A stretch of 35,469 nucleotides of DNA from Lysobacterales bacterium (GTDB lineage Bacteria > Pseudomonadota > Gammaproteobacteria > Xanthomonadales > SZUA-38): the NCBI GenBank assembly GCA_028285525.1, contig JANQOZ010000003.1, positions 1 through 35,469 on the forward strand, read 5' to 3'. The notes beneath the pieces are model-generated. The model did no database searches, had not been told where the DNA came from, and saw nothing but the letters and a program-made list of their open reading frames with translations. This document shows, piece by piece, positions 25,201-32,335 of this stretch (positions within the stretch are counted from its first letter, which is position 1; each line of letters opens with the position of its first letter). The position numbers and the translations under genes were made by a program.

Positions 25201-25741
25201 CGCGCTGTCAGCGACCATCAGCCGGCTCCTGGATACACCGCTGGGGCCGGAAACCCTGCTGCTAAGCCAGATTCCAGACGATCAGCAGCTGCGGGAGATG
25301 GAGTTTCATCTCCACACCCCCCGGCTCGAGCCAGCAGCGCTCTGGCAGGCGGTACGCGGCACTGAGCCCCCCGCTTACTTCAATACCCAGACGGTCCAAG
25401 GCTTTGTTCATGGCTACGTGGATCTGATCGTTTGCTGGAAAGGGCGGTACTCGGTGATTGACTACAAGAGTTCGCGGCTGGGGATGACGCCCGCGGCGTA
25501 CAGTGAGTCGGCGCTCGCTGCCGATGTAGAGCTCCACGACTATGATTTTCAGTATCATCTTTACCTGCTGGCCCTCGACCGTCATCTAAGCGACTGCCTG
25601 CCCGGCTATCGCTACGATCGGGACATTGGGGGGGTGTTGTACCTGTACTTACGGGGGATTGATTCCGCCGGCCATGGCGTTCACTATGCGAGGCCAGACG
25701 TCGAGGTAATCGCGCGTCTTCGGGAGCTGCTCCTCAAGTAA
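22256..25741 (+). CDS. recB: exodeoxyribonuclease V subunit beta (RecB), helicase-nuclease
   Basis: About 1161 residues from ATG 22256 (ATG 22265 is an equally good start); both lie inside the end of recC. SF1 helicase motifs occur in order: Walker A EANAGTGKT at 21-29, Ia FTRAATGELRTRL, Ib LTIHSLCQRVL, II LLVDEYQDTDP near residue 387, III RVGDPKQSLYGFRGAD, V IATIHRAKGAEHPV and VI YVALTRAQ. The C-terminal nuclease is intact: HDLLENLP, then GYVDLIVCWKGRYSVIDYKS (Asp and Lys near 1069-1071) and FQYHLYLLALDRHL. It is thus a 3'-5' helicase plus nuclease that resects double-strand breaks with RecC and, normally, RecD. No recD follows: the next gene begins 492 bases downstream and is unrelated. Confidence 0.95.
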   Translation: MSPMQSFDLVNVPLDGWNLLEANAGTGKTYSMCGLFLRLMLERGLSHDQIVTITFTRAATGELRTRLLQTLFAARGHLLGAGAADEPADAAEDPVAQICLPFHGDDEAVQRIERALRSFDLAPVLTIHSLCQRVLTESSLTSGFNVDATVVDQQREVLSDIVEQAWVDHLAGLSGPLVAQLQSLNHQTLLGDVERLFARPYAVIQAPDLSDPGELAEALPGEREKAAELWEAERDAIVEVLRSNAENFKRGSHRPELIDRSIAVMPVYLRYGVSAADLGDVSRLSQEKISSGTLKKAEAVPEHPFFEALNRCVVLECAFKDAADLYRKNLPRLLLSDIRRRLDDWKRANHALTFDDLVQQLHGALRDQAVAKALVAQAADRYGALLVDEYQDTDPLQAEIFERLFGPMNVPVWRVGDPKQSLYGFRGADLHAYLATRAQTHNCYRLVQDWRAQPGLIDAINGLFSSTERPFVLPAIEFASAVAAPRKPVLLEIDDVPQSALTVWSVGTPGGGNRAAATCASEIARLLTLAGDGRAMLREGDRLRALEAQHIAVLVRSNAQAATMAEELAALGIASSRAGVESVFETAEAVELERLLHAVLQPARRERVAGALATRLLGFAADDLYRWRNDEAEQDRWADQMRAWRQVWSEQGIYPLLLAVLRDAGVADRILPLPNGAAIMSNFLQLADLMETYTGGGSHTCDDQVRWLSAERQHPNRAEDRIVRLDRDSQVVPIATIHRAKGAEHPVVFCPFLWRSSRHQQSFVEVHEEGQLVLDFGTAEAERRSAEQRRERISENARLAYVALTRAQAACFLPWSVDARSGTPESGVSHLLNPEYADTFGLPPGKRDYPGLLDRYLAGFQRVGANIVGEPQRPPPLDAEPVFPKHQEPAIRPRRGWQVSSYSRLFSGAAQDRDIDEQISAAAAPEKPAEGSIAALPAGAQTGLMMHDLLENLPGFSASTAQVEALAAHYLQRYSLSQTYLGALSATISRLLDTPLGPETLLLSQIPDDQQLREMEFHLHTPRLEPAALWQAVRGTEPPAYFNTQTVQGFVHGYVDLIVCWKGRYSVIDYKSSRLGMTPAAYSESALAADVELHDYDFQYHLYLLALDRHLSDCLPGYRYDRDIGGVLYLYLRGIDSAGHGVHYARPDVEVIARLRELLLK

Positions 25742-25883
25742 ATTCTAGCTTCTGCCCGTAGGTTCTTGATTTTCGTATATCGTTGATTAGTTTACGGTTT
25801 TTGACTTCCAATTTTGACCGCGCGACGGTAATATTTGCCCATCGCTTGAAGCAGGGCATTGGGAGCCTCTTCAGGCTGGGGAG

Positions 25884-26087
25884 TTAGCCAAAAGATTTTA
25901 CGATTTCAAACCGGTTCGCGGGTTGCGTCAGACGGTAGATGCCATGCAGGCCGTCCTGGGCCGCACCTCCCCCAAAATCGGTGTCTACGGTTAGCTGGAG
26001 ATCGGCCACTGCTAGGGATGTGGGGTCGACGATTTTGCCAGCGTTGCTGTGGCTCGCGGACCGTGTTTGATTTGACGTCGAATTCAT
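25884..26087 (-). pseudogene. possible gene remnant or small orphan frame
   Basis: On the minus strand, from an ATG at 26087, 67 codons end with VDPTSLAVADLQLTV, then FGGGAAQDGLHGIYRL and NRFEIVKSFG before a TAA. The C-terminal 45 residues have protein-like composition (regular hydrophobic spacing, few arginines), unlike most antisense frames here, but I recognise no family and see no ribosome-binding site. It could be the tail of a decayed gene or chance. Confidence 0.25.
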
Positions 26088-26097
26088 CCGACGCTCC

Positions 26098-26127
26098 GAA
26101 AACGCCGCTGCTTGCGGCGTTTTCTTT
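26098..26127 (+). terminator. strong hairpin terminator in the recB-oxygenase gap
   Basis: GAAAACGCCGC and GCGGCGTTTTC form a perfect 11-base-pair stem (26098-26108 and 26114-26124) with a 5-base loop TGCTT; the 3' arm ends in TTTTC followed by TTT. It has the shape of a rho-independent terminator for plus-strand transcripts, and its A/T arms could also work on the minus strand. It is 357 bases past recB, so it may end a long recB trailer or a separate small RNA. Confidence 0.65.
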
Positions 26128-26180
26128 GCCCGCAGCACCGGCCCGGTGCCCCTCGCACCAGTACTATCTCAGCTGATCTT

Positions 26181-26199
26181 TAATGCGCAAGTAATGCGC
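26181..26199 (+). repeat. TAATGCGC direct repeat before the oxygenase gene
   Basis: TAATGCGC occurs at 26181-26188 and again at 26192-26199, an 11-base period (one helical turn), 35 bases before the start at 26234. Related ATAATGCCGTAATGG follows at 26223. This arrangement could be a regulator-binding site; otherwise it is chance. Confidence 0.4.
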
Positions 26200-26233
26200 G
26201 GCGGCCGTTCGCTGACGCTGAAATAATGCCGTA

Positions 26234-27946
26234 ATGGTCAGAACCATCACGCCCATCGGCCCAGCCGGAAACCGGGAGCCACTCCGCAATCCCCCTCGCC
26301 ATCCACAGGACTGGCTCAAGCTGGGTCGCGCGTATGCCGCTGACGGGCGCGCAGCCGAAGCCGAGCGCGCCTATCGTCAGGCGCTCAAGACACAGCCCGG
26401 CCTGCGCGCAGCCCGACTCGCGCTTGCGCAGCTCCTCGTCCGGCACGGTTTTCCACAGGTGGCGATCATCGAGGCGCAAAAACTGCTGGATCAAGATCCG
26501 TTTGATGCGGACGCCTGGCTGGCCGCTGGACAGGCGTTTCGGTCGAACTATCAGCCGGACGAGGCGCAAATGGCTTTTTCCCAGGCCCTCAACGCCCGAC
26601 CTGGCATGGCGTCTGCCGGCTACGCGCTCGCCAGCCTGCTGCTTGATCAGGGTGAACCGGACAGCGCGTTAAAGGTGCTGGCCAAAGCCCACGCGCCCGA
26701 CCCGGCAGCGGTTGAGCAGTTCCAGCAGCTTAAGGCTCGGGCGATCGCCCAGGCAGAGGGTCCGGGCCTGGGTCCGGCGGCGGCGGAGACGCTGCTGCTC
26801 GTGGCCATCGAGCGTCAGCCGGGGAGCGAGGGTCTGCATGCGATGCTGGCCAGGCTGCAGTACCTGCGCGGCGAACCTCGTTGGGCTGACAGGCTTGTCG
26901 AGGCCGCACGCCAGCAACCAGAGAATCTGAGGCTGGTCCGGTCATGCGCCGCCGCGCTGCGCAACGGGCAAAAGGCTTCCCAGGCGATCACGATGCTTGA
27001 TCATTCCCTTAGCGAGGCCACGATCGACAGCGATCAAGGCTATGACCACCCCAGCCCAAAGCGGGCGCGCCGACTGACCGCCGACCTGCTGCTGGAACGG
27101 GCCGACTGCTATCTGAGCCTGGGCGATGCGCAGGCGGCCCTGGCATCCGCAAGAGCCGCCTTCGACGCTGACCCGGAGCGAGCCCGATTGTCGCGGCAGC
27201 TGCTGGATGCGCAGCTCAGCGCTGGCCTCGCACACGAGGCGCTTCCGGTCGTCCAGAGCGCCCGGGAGAAGTTGCCGGAAAACCCGCGACTGCTTGCGGC
27301 GCACGTGACCGCGTTAAGGGCGGTCGGCGATCCACTCGGTGATCAGCTGCTGGACCTGGATCGGCTGGTCCAGGTGCACGATATGCCCGCGGAACTATGG
27401 CGCTCGCTTCACCGTCCGCTGATCGAAGTGCTGACGGCAATGCACGACCAAAGTGGTGCGCCGCTCGACCTGAGCGTTCGCGGCGGGTCGCAAACGCTGA
27501 GGAGCCTGCTCCGCAGCTCATCGCCAGCCATCGTTCGCCTGCGTCGCTTCTTCTGCGAAGCGCTGGCCGAGTACCAGGCCACCCAGCTGGCCGAGCCGCA
27601 TCGCTGGCTGGGCGGCTCCCTCTCGGGTGAGCCTTTTCTGGTCGGTTGCTGGTCGGTGCGACTCGCCCCGGGCGGTTTCCACGTCAACCATCTCCACTCC
27701 GAGGGTGTGGTCAGCTCGGCCTTTTATGTGTCGGTTCCCGAACTGAATGATCCCGATGATCCTCACACCGGCGAACTCGGCTTTGGCGCTCCGCGTTTTT
27801 CGGTGCCCGGGGTTGGCGCCAAACGCTGGGTTCGGCCTCAGCCGGGACGGCTGGTGCTGTTCCCGTCCTGGCTATGGCACGGCACGCGGCCCTTCAAGGG
27901 CGAGAACCCTCGCATGACGGTTGCGTTCGACGCCCGATTTCGCTGA
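26234..27946 (+). CDS. TPR-repeat protein with C-terminal 2OG-Fe(II) oxygenase domain
   Basis: A 570-residue protein without a signal peptide. Residues 20-340 are tetratricopeptide repeats (DWLKLGRAYAADGRAAEAER near 25-44, and similar helices after). Residues 455-570 form a putative 2OG-Fe(II) oxygenase domain: FHVNHLHSEG with His486 (and His488), then SSAFYVSVPE, the distal His549 in LFPSWLWHGTRPF, and Arg560 in RMTVAFD as the 2-oxoglutarate contact. This matches the 2OG-FeII_Oxy_5 type by memory. The acidic second ligand of the usual HxD motif is not obvious. The start at ATG 26234 is bounded by an in-frame stop at 26219; the Shine-Dalgarno is weak. It sits 261 bases before a TonB-dependent receptor. 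Likely a cytoplasmic hydroxylase of a protein or peptide bound by the TPR part (inference). Confidence 0.85.
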   Translation: MVRTITPIGPAGNREPLRNPPRHPQDWLKLGRAYAADGRAAEAERAYRQALKTQPGLRAARLALAQLLVRHGFPQVAIIEAQKLLDQDPFDADAWLAAGQAFRSNYQPDEAQMAFSQALNARPGMASAGYALASLLLDQGEPDSALKVLAKAHAPDPAAVEQFQQLKARAIAQAEGPGLGPAAAETLLLVAIERQPGSEGLHAMLARLQYLRGEPRWADRLVEAARQQPENLRLVRSCAAALRNGQKASQAITMLDHSLSEATIDSDQGYDHPSPKRARRLTADLLLERADCYLSLGDAQAALASARAAFDADPERARLSRQLLDAQLSAGLAHEALPVVQSAREKLPENPRLLAAHVTALRAVGDPLGDQLLDLDRLVQVHDMPAELWRSLHRPLIEVLTAMHDQSGAPLDLSVRGGSQTLRSLLRSSSPAIVRLRRFFCEALAEYQATQLAEPHRWLGGSLSGEPFLVGCWSVRLAPGGFHVNHLHSEGVVSSAFYVSVPELNDPDDPHTGELGFGAPRFSVPGVGAKRWVRPQPGRLVLFPSWLWHGTRPFKGENPRMTVAFDARFR

Positions 27947-28014
27947 TCTAAAGTCTTCCCACCCATCGTCGGTCAAGCATCCGGCTTCAAGCCACGGCTG
28001 ATGCCTGTTGCGCT

Positions 28015-28030
28015 GATTTACCGATTTACC
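28015..28030 (+). repeat. GATTTACC tandem repeat in the receptor upstream region
   Basis: GATTTACC is repeated head to tail (28015-28022, 28023-28030) about 180 bases before the TonB receptor start. It may be a regulatory site; no known operator is recognised. Confidence 0.4.
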
Positions 28031-28104
28031 GACCTGTGATCCTCATCTGATCAAAAAGCGCAACCCGCGTATCAGTCTCCGCAACAGTCGGCCTGCTTCA
28101 GGTT

Positions 28105-28121
28105 GTTAAGTTCGCGTTAAG
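28105..28121. promoter_or_regulatory. paired GTTAAG motifs upstream of the TonB receptor
   Basis: GTTAAG occurs at 28105-28110 and 28116-28121, an 11-base period, with an inverted copy (CTTAAC) at 28183-28188 close to the ribosome-binding site. A TATATC box lies between them (28157). The helical phasing suggests a regulator-binding site for the receptor gene, but no known regulator is recognised and the -35 region is poor. Confidence 0.35.
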
Positions 28122-28207
28122 CGCTGGACGGACCTGGCGCGGCAAGGCACGGCTTTTATATCTGCACGCTGACCCTTGTGTGCTTAACCGAAAAAGGTGG
28201 AACACTG

Positions 28208-31030
28208 ATGAGAGTACTGAAACGTCGACAACTGAGCGCAGCGGTCGTGGGGGCCCTGGCCACGATGGCCACCGCTGGCGCCCAGCAGCTGAACGAAGAA
28301 CCCAACTCACTGGAAGAGGTGGTCGTTACCGGTTCCCGCATTCCACGACCCGACCTGGTTGCTAACAGCCCGGTGGCGGTGGTGGACTCGGCGGAGTTTG
28401 AGCTTGCCGCGACCGTGGAAACCGAGTCGTTGCTCAATACGCTGCCACAGGTTGTGCCTTCTTTTGGGGCGACCACAAACAACCCGGGCACCGGCACGGC
28501 AACCGTTGATCTTCGAAACCTCGGCACGGTCCGGACGCTGGTGATGATGAACGGCCGACGGATTGTGGGGTCGGGCACCAACGGGGTGGTGGACATCAAC
28601 AACATCCCGCCGGCGCTGATCGACCGGGTCGAGGTCGCCACCGGTGGCGCCTCTGCGGTTTACGGATCGGACGCCATGGCCGGTGTGGTCAACTTCATTC
28701 TGAAGAAAAACTACGAGGGCTTCGGTATCAACGCCCAGTTCGGGATGTCGGAGGAGAGCGACTCCGACCGCACCAACGTCGACATGATCTGGGGAACCAA
28801 CTCAGCTGACGGGCGCGGCAACGTGGTGCTGTACGCCAACTACTTCGAGCGCGAGCAGACCTTTGCGTCCGCACGGGATTTCTCGGCCATCGAGCTCGAC
28901 GAGGATACCGACGACAACGGCAACCCGATCCTGTCCCCCGGGGGTTCTTCCCGGATTCCCCAGGGCCGCATCTTTGGCTCCGCGTTCAACGGCCTGACCG
29001 ACGCGCGCGGCGATACGATTGGCGGCAGCGGGTTTTTTGTCGACGCCAACGGTAATCCCGATGACTACACCTCGCCGGACGACACCTTCAACTTTGCGCC
29101 GTTCAACAACCTGCAGCTGCCGCTGGAGCGATTCACGACCACCGCACTGGGTAACTACGAGGTCAGCGAGAACATCAAGCTGTTCGGTGAGTTCACCTAC
29201 GCCAACAACCGGATCAACCGGACGCTGGCGCCGACGCCCTACAACGAGTCTTCCGTCGACTTCGACCTGAATAACCCGTTTATCCCGGCTGGCGTGCTGG
29301 CCCTATTTCAGGAAGCGGATACCGACGGCGACGGCATCGTCACTGGCGGCTTGAGCCGTCGGATGCTCGAAGCGGGCGGCCGAACCAGCGACGACAGCCG
29401 CAACCTGTTCCGCTCGGTGATCGGCCTCGAGGGCAACCTCAACGGCTGGGACTGGGAGGTTTACTACAACTACGGTCGGATGGAGAACACGCAGCGTCAG
29501 GGTGGCAACATCGTGCTGTCGAAGTTCCAGCAGGGCCTGCTCGTCGATCCCAACGATCCGACCCAGTGCGCCGGCGGGATTGCGGGCTGTGTCGTCCTCA
29601 ATCCGTTTGGCGAGGGCGTCATGACGCCGGAGATGATCAACTGGGTTCGCGCCGCGGCAACCAACATCACCAACGTTGAGCAGCGCACCATCGCCGCTAA
29701 CATCGCAGGCAGCCTGTTCGACCTGCCCGGCGGTACGGTCGGCTTTGCCGCCGGTCTGGAGCAGCGGGACGAGGAGGCAGAGTTCCTGCCCGATACGTTC
29801 CTCGCTTCGGGTGACGTCGACGGCTTTAACGCCGGCCTGCCGACGGCGGGTGAGTACGACGTGACCGAGTTTTACCTCGAGTCGATCATTCCGCTGGTTT
29901 CCGGTGCGCCGATGGCCGAGTACGCGGCCCTCGAAGTGGGCTATCGCTATTCCGATTACTCCAACGTGGGTGGCGTGGACACCTATAAGTTTGGCGGTGA
30001 GTGGCGTCCCACCGACACGCTGAAGCTGCGCGGTCTGTACCAGCGGGCGGTGCGCGCTCCAAACGTGCTCGAACTGTTTCGCGGTTCATCCAACAGCTTC
30101 CCGGGCGGCGAGGACTTCTGTAACGCTGGCGCCGGCCGAACGGCTGAAGAAGAGGCCTTCTGTTTGCAGCTGGGCGTTCCGGAAGGACTGCTGGGCAACT
30201 TCCAGCAGCCGGATGACCAGATCGAGGTGATCCTGAGCGGTAACCCGGATCTGGACGTGGAAAGCTCCGACACCTACTCGGTGGGTTTTGTTTACCAGCC
30301 CAGCTTTATCGAAAACCTCCAGCTTTCCGCGGACTACTACTCCATCGAAATCGAGGGTGCGATCGCGCAGTTCGGTGGCGGTCTGCAGAGCACGATCGAC
30401 GCGTGTAATCAGAATCTGAGTCTAGACAACGTCTTCTGCCAGCCCCTGACCGCTCGGAACGCCGCCGGCGAGCTTGAGTTTGTGCCGCTGCCGAACCAGA
30501 ACATCGCCCAGCTCAACACCGAGGGGGTGGATCTAAGCGGCAAGTACACCACCGAAGTTGGCAACGGCTACCTGCTGGACCTCAACCTAGCGGCCACGTA
30601 CGTGATAAAGAACGAGCAGCAGTCCAGCCCGGTGACCGACGTGGTCGACTGTGCCGGATCGGTTGGCGTACGGGGCACCTGCGGCAACGCAGATCCCGAG
30701 TGGCGTGTAGTTGGCCGCGCCACGCTGCAGACCGGTAAGCTGCGGTCGAGCCTTCGCTATCGCTTTGTCGGCGAAGTGGACAACGAGCTCATCGCCCTGG
30801 GTACCGACCCGAGCACGCTCGCGGTTACGGGCGTCGATTCGGAGCACTACTTCGACTTCGGCATGACCTACGCGTACAGCGACAACATCGATCTGATTCT
30901 CAACATCGATAATCTGCTCGACAACGATCCGCCGGTGCTGGCGGACGCCGGCGGTCAGTTCAACACCGACGCCTCGGTGTACGACGTGCTGGGTCGACGC
31001 TTTACGACGGGTTTCAGAATCCGTTTCTAA
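28208..31030 (+). CDS. TonB-dependent outer-membrane receptor
   Basis: A 940-residue receptor starting at ATG 28208 (AGGTGG 8-10 bases upstream). It has a signal peptide (MRVLKRRQLSAAVVGALATM, cleavage near AGAQ), then the plug: LEEVVVTGSRIPRPD, VDLRNLGTVRTLVMMNGRR, VDINNIPPALIDRVEV and GASAVYGSDAMAGVVNFILK. A 22-strand-type barrel follows and ends with the aromatic FTTGFRIRF. Four close cysteine pairs (for example TQCAGGIAGC and DFC ... AFC) suggest loop disulfides. A DTDGDGIVTGGL stretch near residue 375 has the spacing of a calcium-binding loop. This subtype (long barrel, paired loop cysteines) usually imports peptides, saccharides or other large nutrients more than siderophores. Flanking 2OG-Fe(II) oxygenases and an exported peptidase favour a peptide ligand (inference). 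Confidence 0.95.
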   Translation: MRVLKRRQLSAAVVGALATMATAGAQQLNEEPNSLEEVVVTGSRIPRPDLVANSPVAVVDSAEFELAATVETESLLNTLPQVVPSFGATTNNPGTGTATVDLRNLGTVRTLVMMNGRRIVGSGTNGVVDINNIPPALIDRVEVATGGASAVYGSDAMAGVVNFILKKNYEGFGINAQFGMSEESDSDRTNVDMIWGTNSADGRGNVVLYANYFEREQTFASARDFSAIELDEDTDDNGNPILSPGGSSRIPQGRIFGSAFNGLTDARGDTIGGSGFFVDANGNPDDYTSPDDTFNFAPFNNLQLPLERFTTTALGNYEVSENIKLFGEFTYANNRINRTLAPTPYNESSVDFDLNNPFIPAGVLALFQEADTDGDGIVTGGLSRRMLEAGGRTSDDSRNLFRSVIGLEGNLNGWDWEVYYNYGRMENTQRQGGNIVLSKFQQGLLVDPNDPTQCAGGIAGCVVLNPFGEGVMTPEMINWVRAAATNITNVEQRTIAANIAGSLFDLPGGTVGFAAGLEQRDEEAEFLPDTFLASGDVDGFNAGLPTAGEYDVTEFYLESIIPLVSGAPMAEYAALEVGYRYSDYSNVGGVDTYKFGGEWRPTDTLKLRGLYQRAVRAPNVLELFRGSSNSFPGGEDFCNAGAGRTAEEEAFCLQLGVPEGLLGNFQQPDDQIEVILSGNPDLDVESSDTYSVGFVYQPSFIENLQLSADYYSIEIEGAIAQFGGGLQSTIDACNQNLSLDNVFCQPLTARNAAGELEFVPLPNQNIAQLNTEGVDLSGKYTTEVGNGYLLDLNLAATYVIKNEQQSSPVTDVVDCAGSVGVRGTCGNADPEWRVVGRATLQTGKLRSSLRYRFVGEVDNELIALGTDPSTLAVTGVDSEHYFDFGMTYAYSDNIDLILNIDNLLDNDPPVLADAGGQFNTDASVYDVLGRRFTTGFRIRF

Positions 31031-31053
31031 GCGGACTTCCTGTCGCAATCAGC

Positions 31054-31084
31054 AGCCGGGGCGATTTTTCGCCCCGGCTTTTGT
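31054..31084 (+). terminator. rho-independent terminator of the TonB receptor gene
   Basis: AGCCGGGGCG and CGCCCCGGCT make a perfect 10-base-pair stem around ATTTTT, followed by TTTTG. It lies 24 bases after the receptor stop and directly before the start of the Sel1/oxygenase gene, so that gene needs read-through or its own promoter. Confidence 0.85.
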
Positions 31085-31090
31085 CGTCTC

Positions 31091-32260
31091 TTGACCCCAA
31101 ACGCTCAATACCAGCGAGGTCTTGCGCTGAATGGCGCCGGGCAGGGCGCTGCCGCGCTTGAGCTGGTAGCGGGCGCTGCCGGTCGAGGCCATGCTGAGGC
31201 GCAGCTGCAGCTCGCGCTGTGGCTGCTGACTGGACACAACACGCCAGCGCGGCCGCGGGAAGGGTTTCAGCTGGTGCAGGGTCTGGCGATCAATGGCGAC
31301 CCGTTTGCGCAGGGATTCTGCGCGTCGCTGGTGGCAGGCGGCACGGGGACCGGCCAATCATGGCCGAAGGCCATCAGCTGGTTGCTCCTGGCGGCTCAAG
31401 GCGGCCTCGCCCGGGCGATCACCCAGCTGGCGCTACTGCTGCTCGATCGCGGCCCTGAACACAGCAAAGCTGCTCAGCGATGGCTGGCGCTGGCTGCCGC
31501 AGCCGGTGACGCGGCGGCGCAGCACATTTTCGGCGCGCCTGACGGCTCCGCGCATGCCTGGCCGGCGCCCGAGGAGTGGGCGTCGCTCGAGGCCGCTTTG
31601 GCGCCGGGGCCTCAGCTTGCCGTGGCCGAGAATGCTGAGCTGCTCGAGCCGTCGATCGAGCTTTGTCGCTACCCGCGACTGGTAGCGCCAGACCTCTGTG
31701 CCTATCTTTGCGCTGCGGCTGAGCCCTTTCTGAGCCCCGCGCACGTGAATGATGCCGCGGCCGGCGAGCGCGTCGATCACAGTAGAACAAACGAAGCGAT
31801 GGGGTTTTACCCGCTCGAGGCCGACGTGATTTCATACCTCGTTCGCTGGCGTTTGGCGGTTGCTGCCCGCCGGGACCCGCAGTGTGCCGAAGTGCTGTCG
31901 GTGCTTCGCTATCAGCCTGGCCAGCGCTACCTGCCGCACTTTGATTTTTTTGATCCCGAGTTCCCTGCCCACAAGAGTCACCTCGGGGCTCGAGGACAGC
32001 GGGTCAGCACGGCGTTGCTTTATCTCAATGATAACTATCACGAAGGGCAAACGCACTTTGTGTCGCTCGAGCGTCGAGTGCGAGGCGGACGTGGCGACGT
32101 GCTGACTTTTACCAACGTCGGCCACGACGGCACCGTCAATCGGGAGACGCTTCACGAAGGACTGGCCCCCGCACAGGGGCAGAAATGGCTGGCCAGCCTG
32201 TGGATCCGGGATCGAGCGGAGCCCGATGACGATCGGCACATGCAGTCGCTGGCGGATTGA
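31091..32260 (+). CDS. Sel1-repeat protein with prolyl-4-hydroxylase-like 2OG-Fe(II) domain
   Basis: A 389-residue protein without a signal peptide. Residues 10-150 contain Sel1/TPR-like helical repeats (GHAEAQLQLALWLLTG, then WPKAISWLLLAAQGGLARA). Residues 190-375 are a P4H-type oxygenase: Fe ligands His283 and Asp285 in YLPHFDFF, distal His355 in RETLHEG and Lys365 (2OG contact), with RVSTALLYLND and GDVLTFTN between. The set HxD...H...K is complete, so it should be active. The start is TTG 31091, with no Shine-Dalgarno sequence and a terminator stem immediately upstream, so the true start may be an internal codon. Known relatives hydroxylate prolyl residues of peptides or proteins, for example EF-Tu in bacteria. 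Substrate unknown here. Confidence 0.83.
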   Translation: MTPNAQYQRGLALNGAGQGAAALELVAGAAGRGHAEAQLQLALWLLTGHNTPARPREGFQLVQGLAINGDPFAQGFCASLVAGGTGTGQSWPKAISWLLLAAQGGLARAITQLALLLLDRGPEHSKAAQRWLALAAAAGDAAAQHIFGAPDGSAHAWPAPEEWASLEAALAPGPQLAVAENAELLEPSIELCRYPRLVAPDLCAYLCAAAEPFLSPAHVNDAAAGERVDHSRTNEAMGFYPLEADVISYLVRWRLAVAARRDPQCAEVLSVLRYQPGQRYLPHFDFFDPEFPAHKSHLGARGQRVSTALLYLNDNYHEGQTHFVSLERRVRGGRGDVLTFTNVGHDGTVNRETLHEGLAPAQGQKWLASLWIRDRAEPDDDRHMQSLAD

Positions 32261-32335
32261 GTAGGCTCCGGGCACTTTCCGCCCGCCCTGAAATCAGTAA
32301 ACTGCAGGGCCGCCGCAACGTCTGGAGACCCCCAA

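Larger units (their letters stand above)
25742..26233. other. long intergenic region after recB
   Basis: This 492-base stretch holds no well-supported gene. The first 90 bases are clearly AT-richer than the surroundings and include TTGACT (25801) and TAATAT (25829), promoter-like boxes with a poor 22-base spacing. A short stem AGCCT/AGGCT lies near 25863-25877. Further on are a weak minus-strand frame, a strong hairpin (26098-26124) and a direct repeat (26181-26199). It may encode a small RNA or be a decayed gene. Confidence 0.5.

Noticed and set aside
25801-25834. TTGACT and TAATAT as a sigma-70 promoter
   Set aside because: The 22-base spacing is too long for a normal promoter, so it is mentioned only as promoter-like.
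26030-26100. A tRNA-like TCGAATTC segment next to the hairpin at 26098
   Set aside because: No cloverleaf could be folded by hand: the flanking bases do not form a T stem and no acceptor stem or anticodon arm is present.
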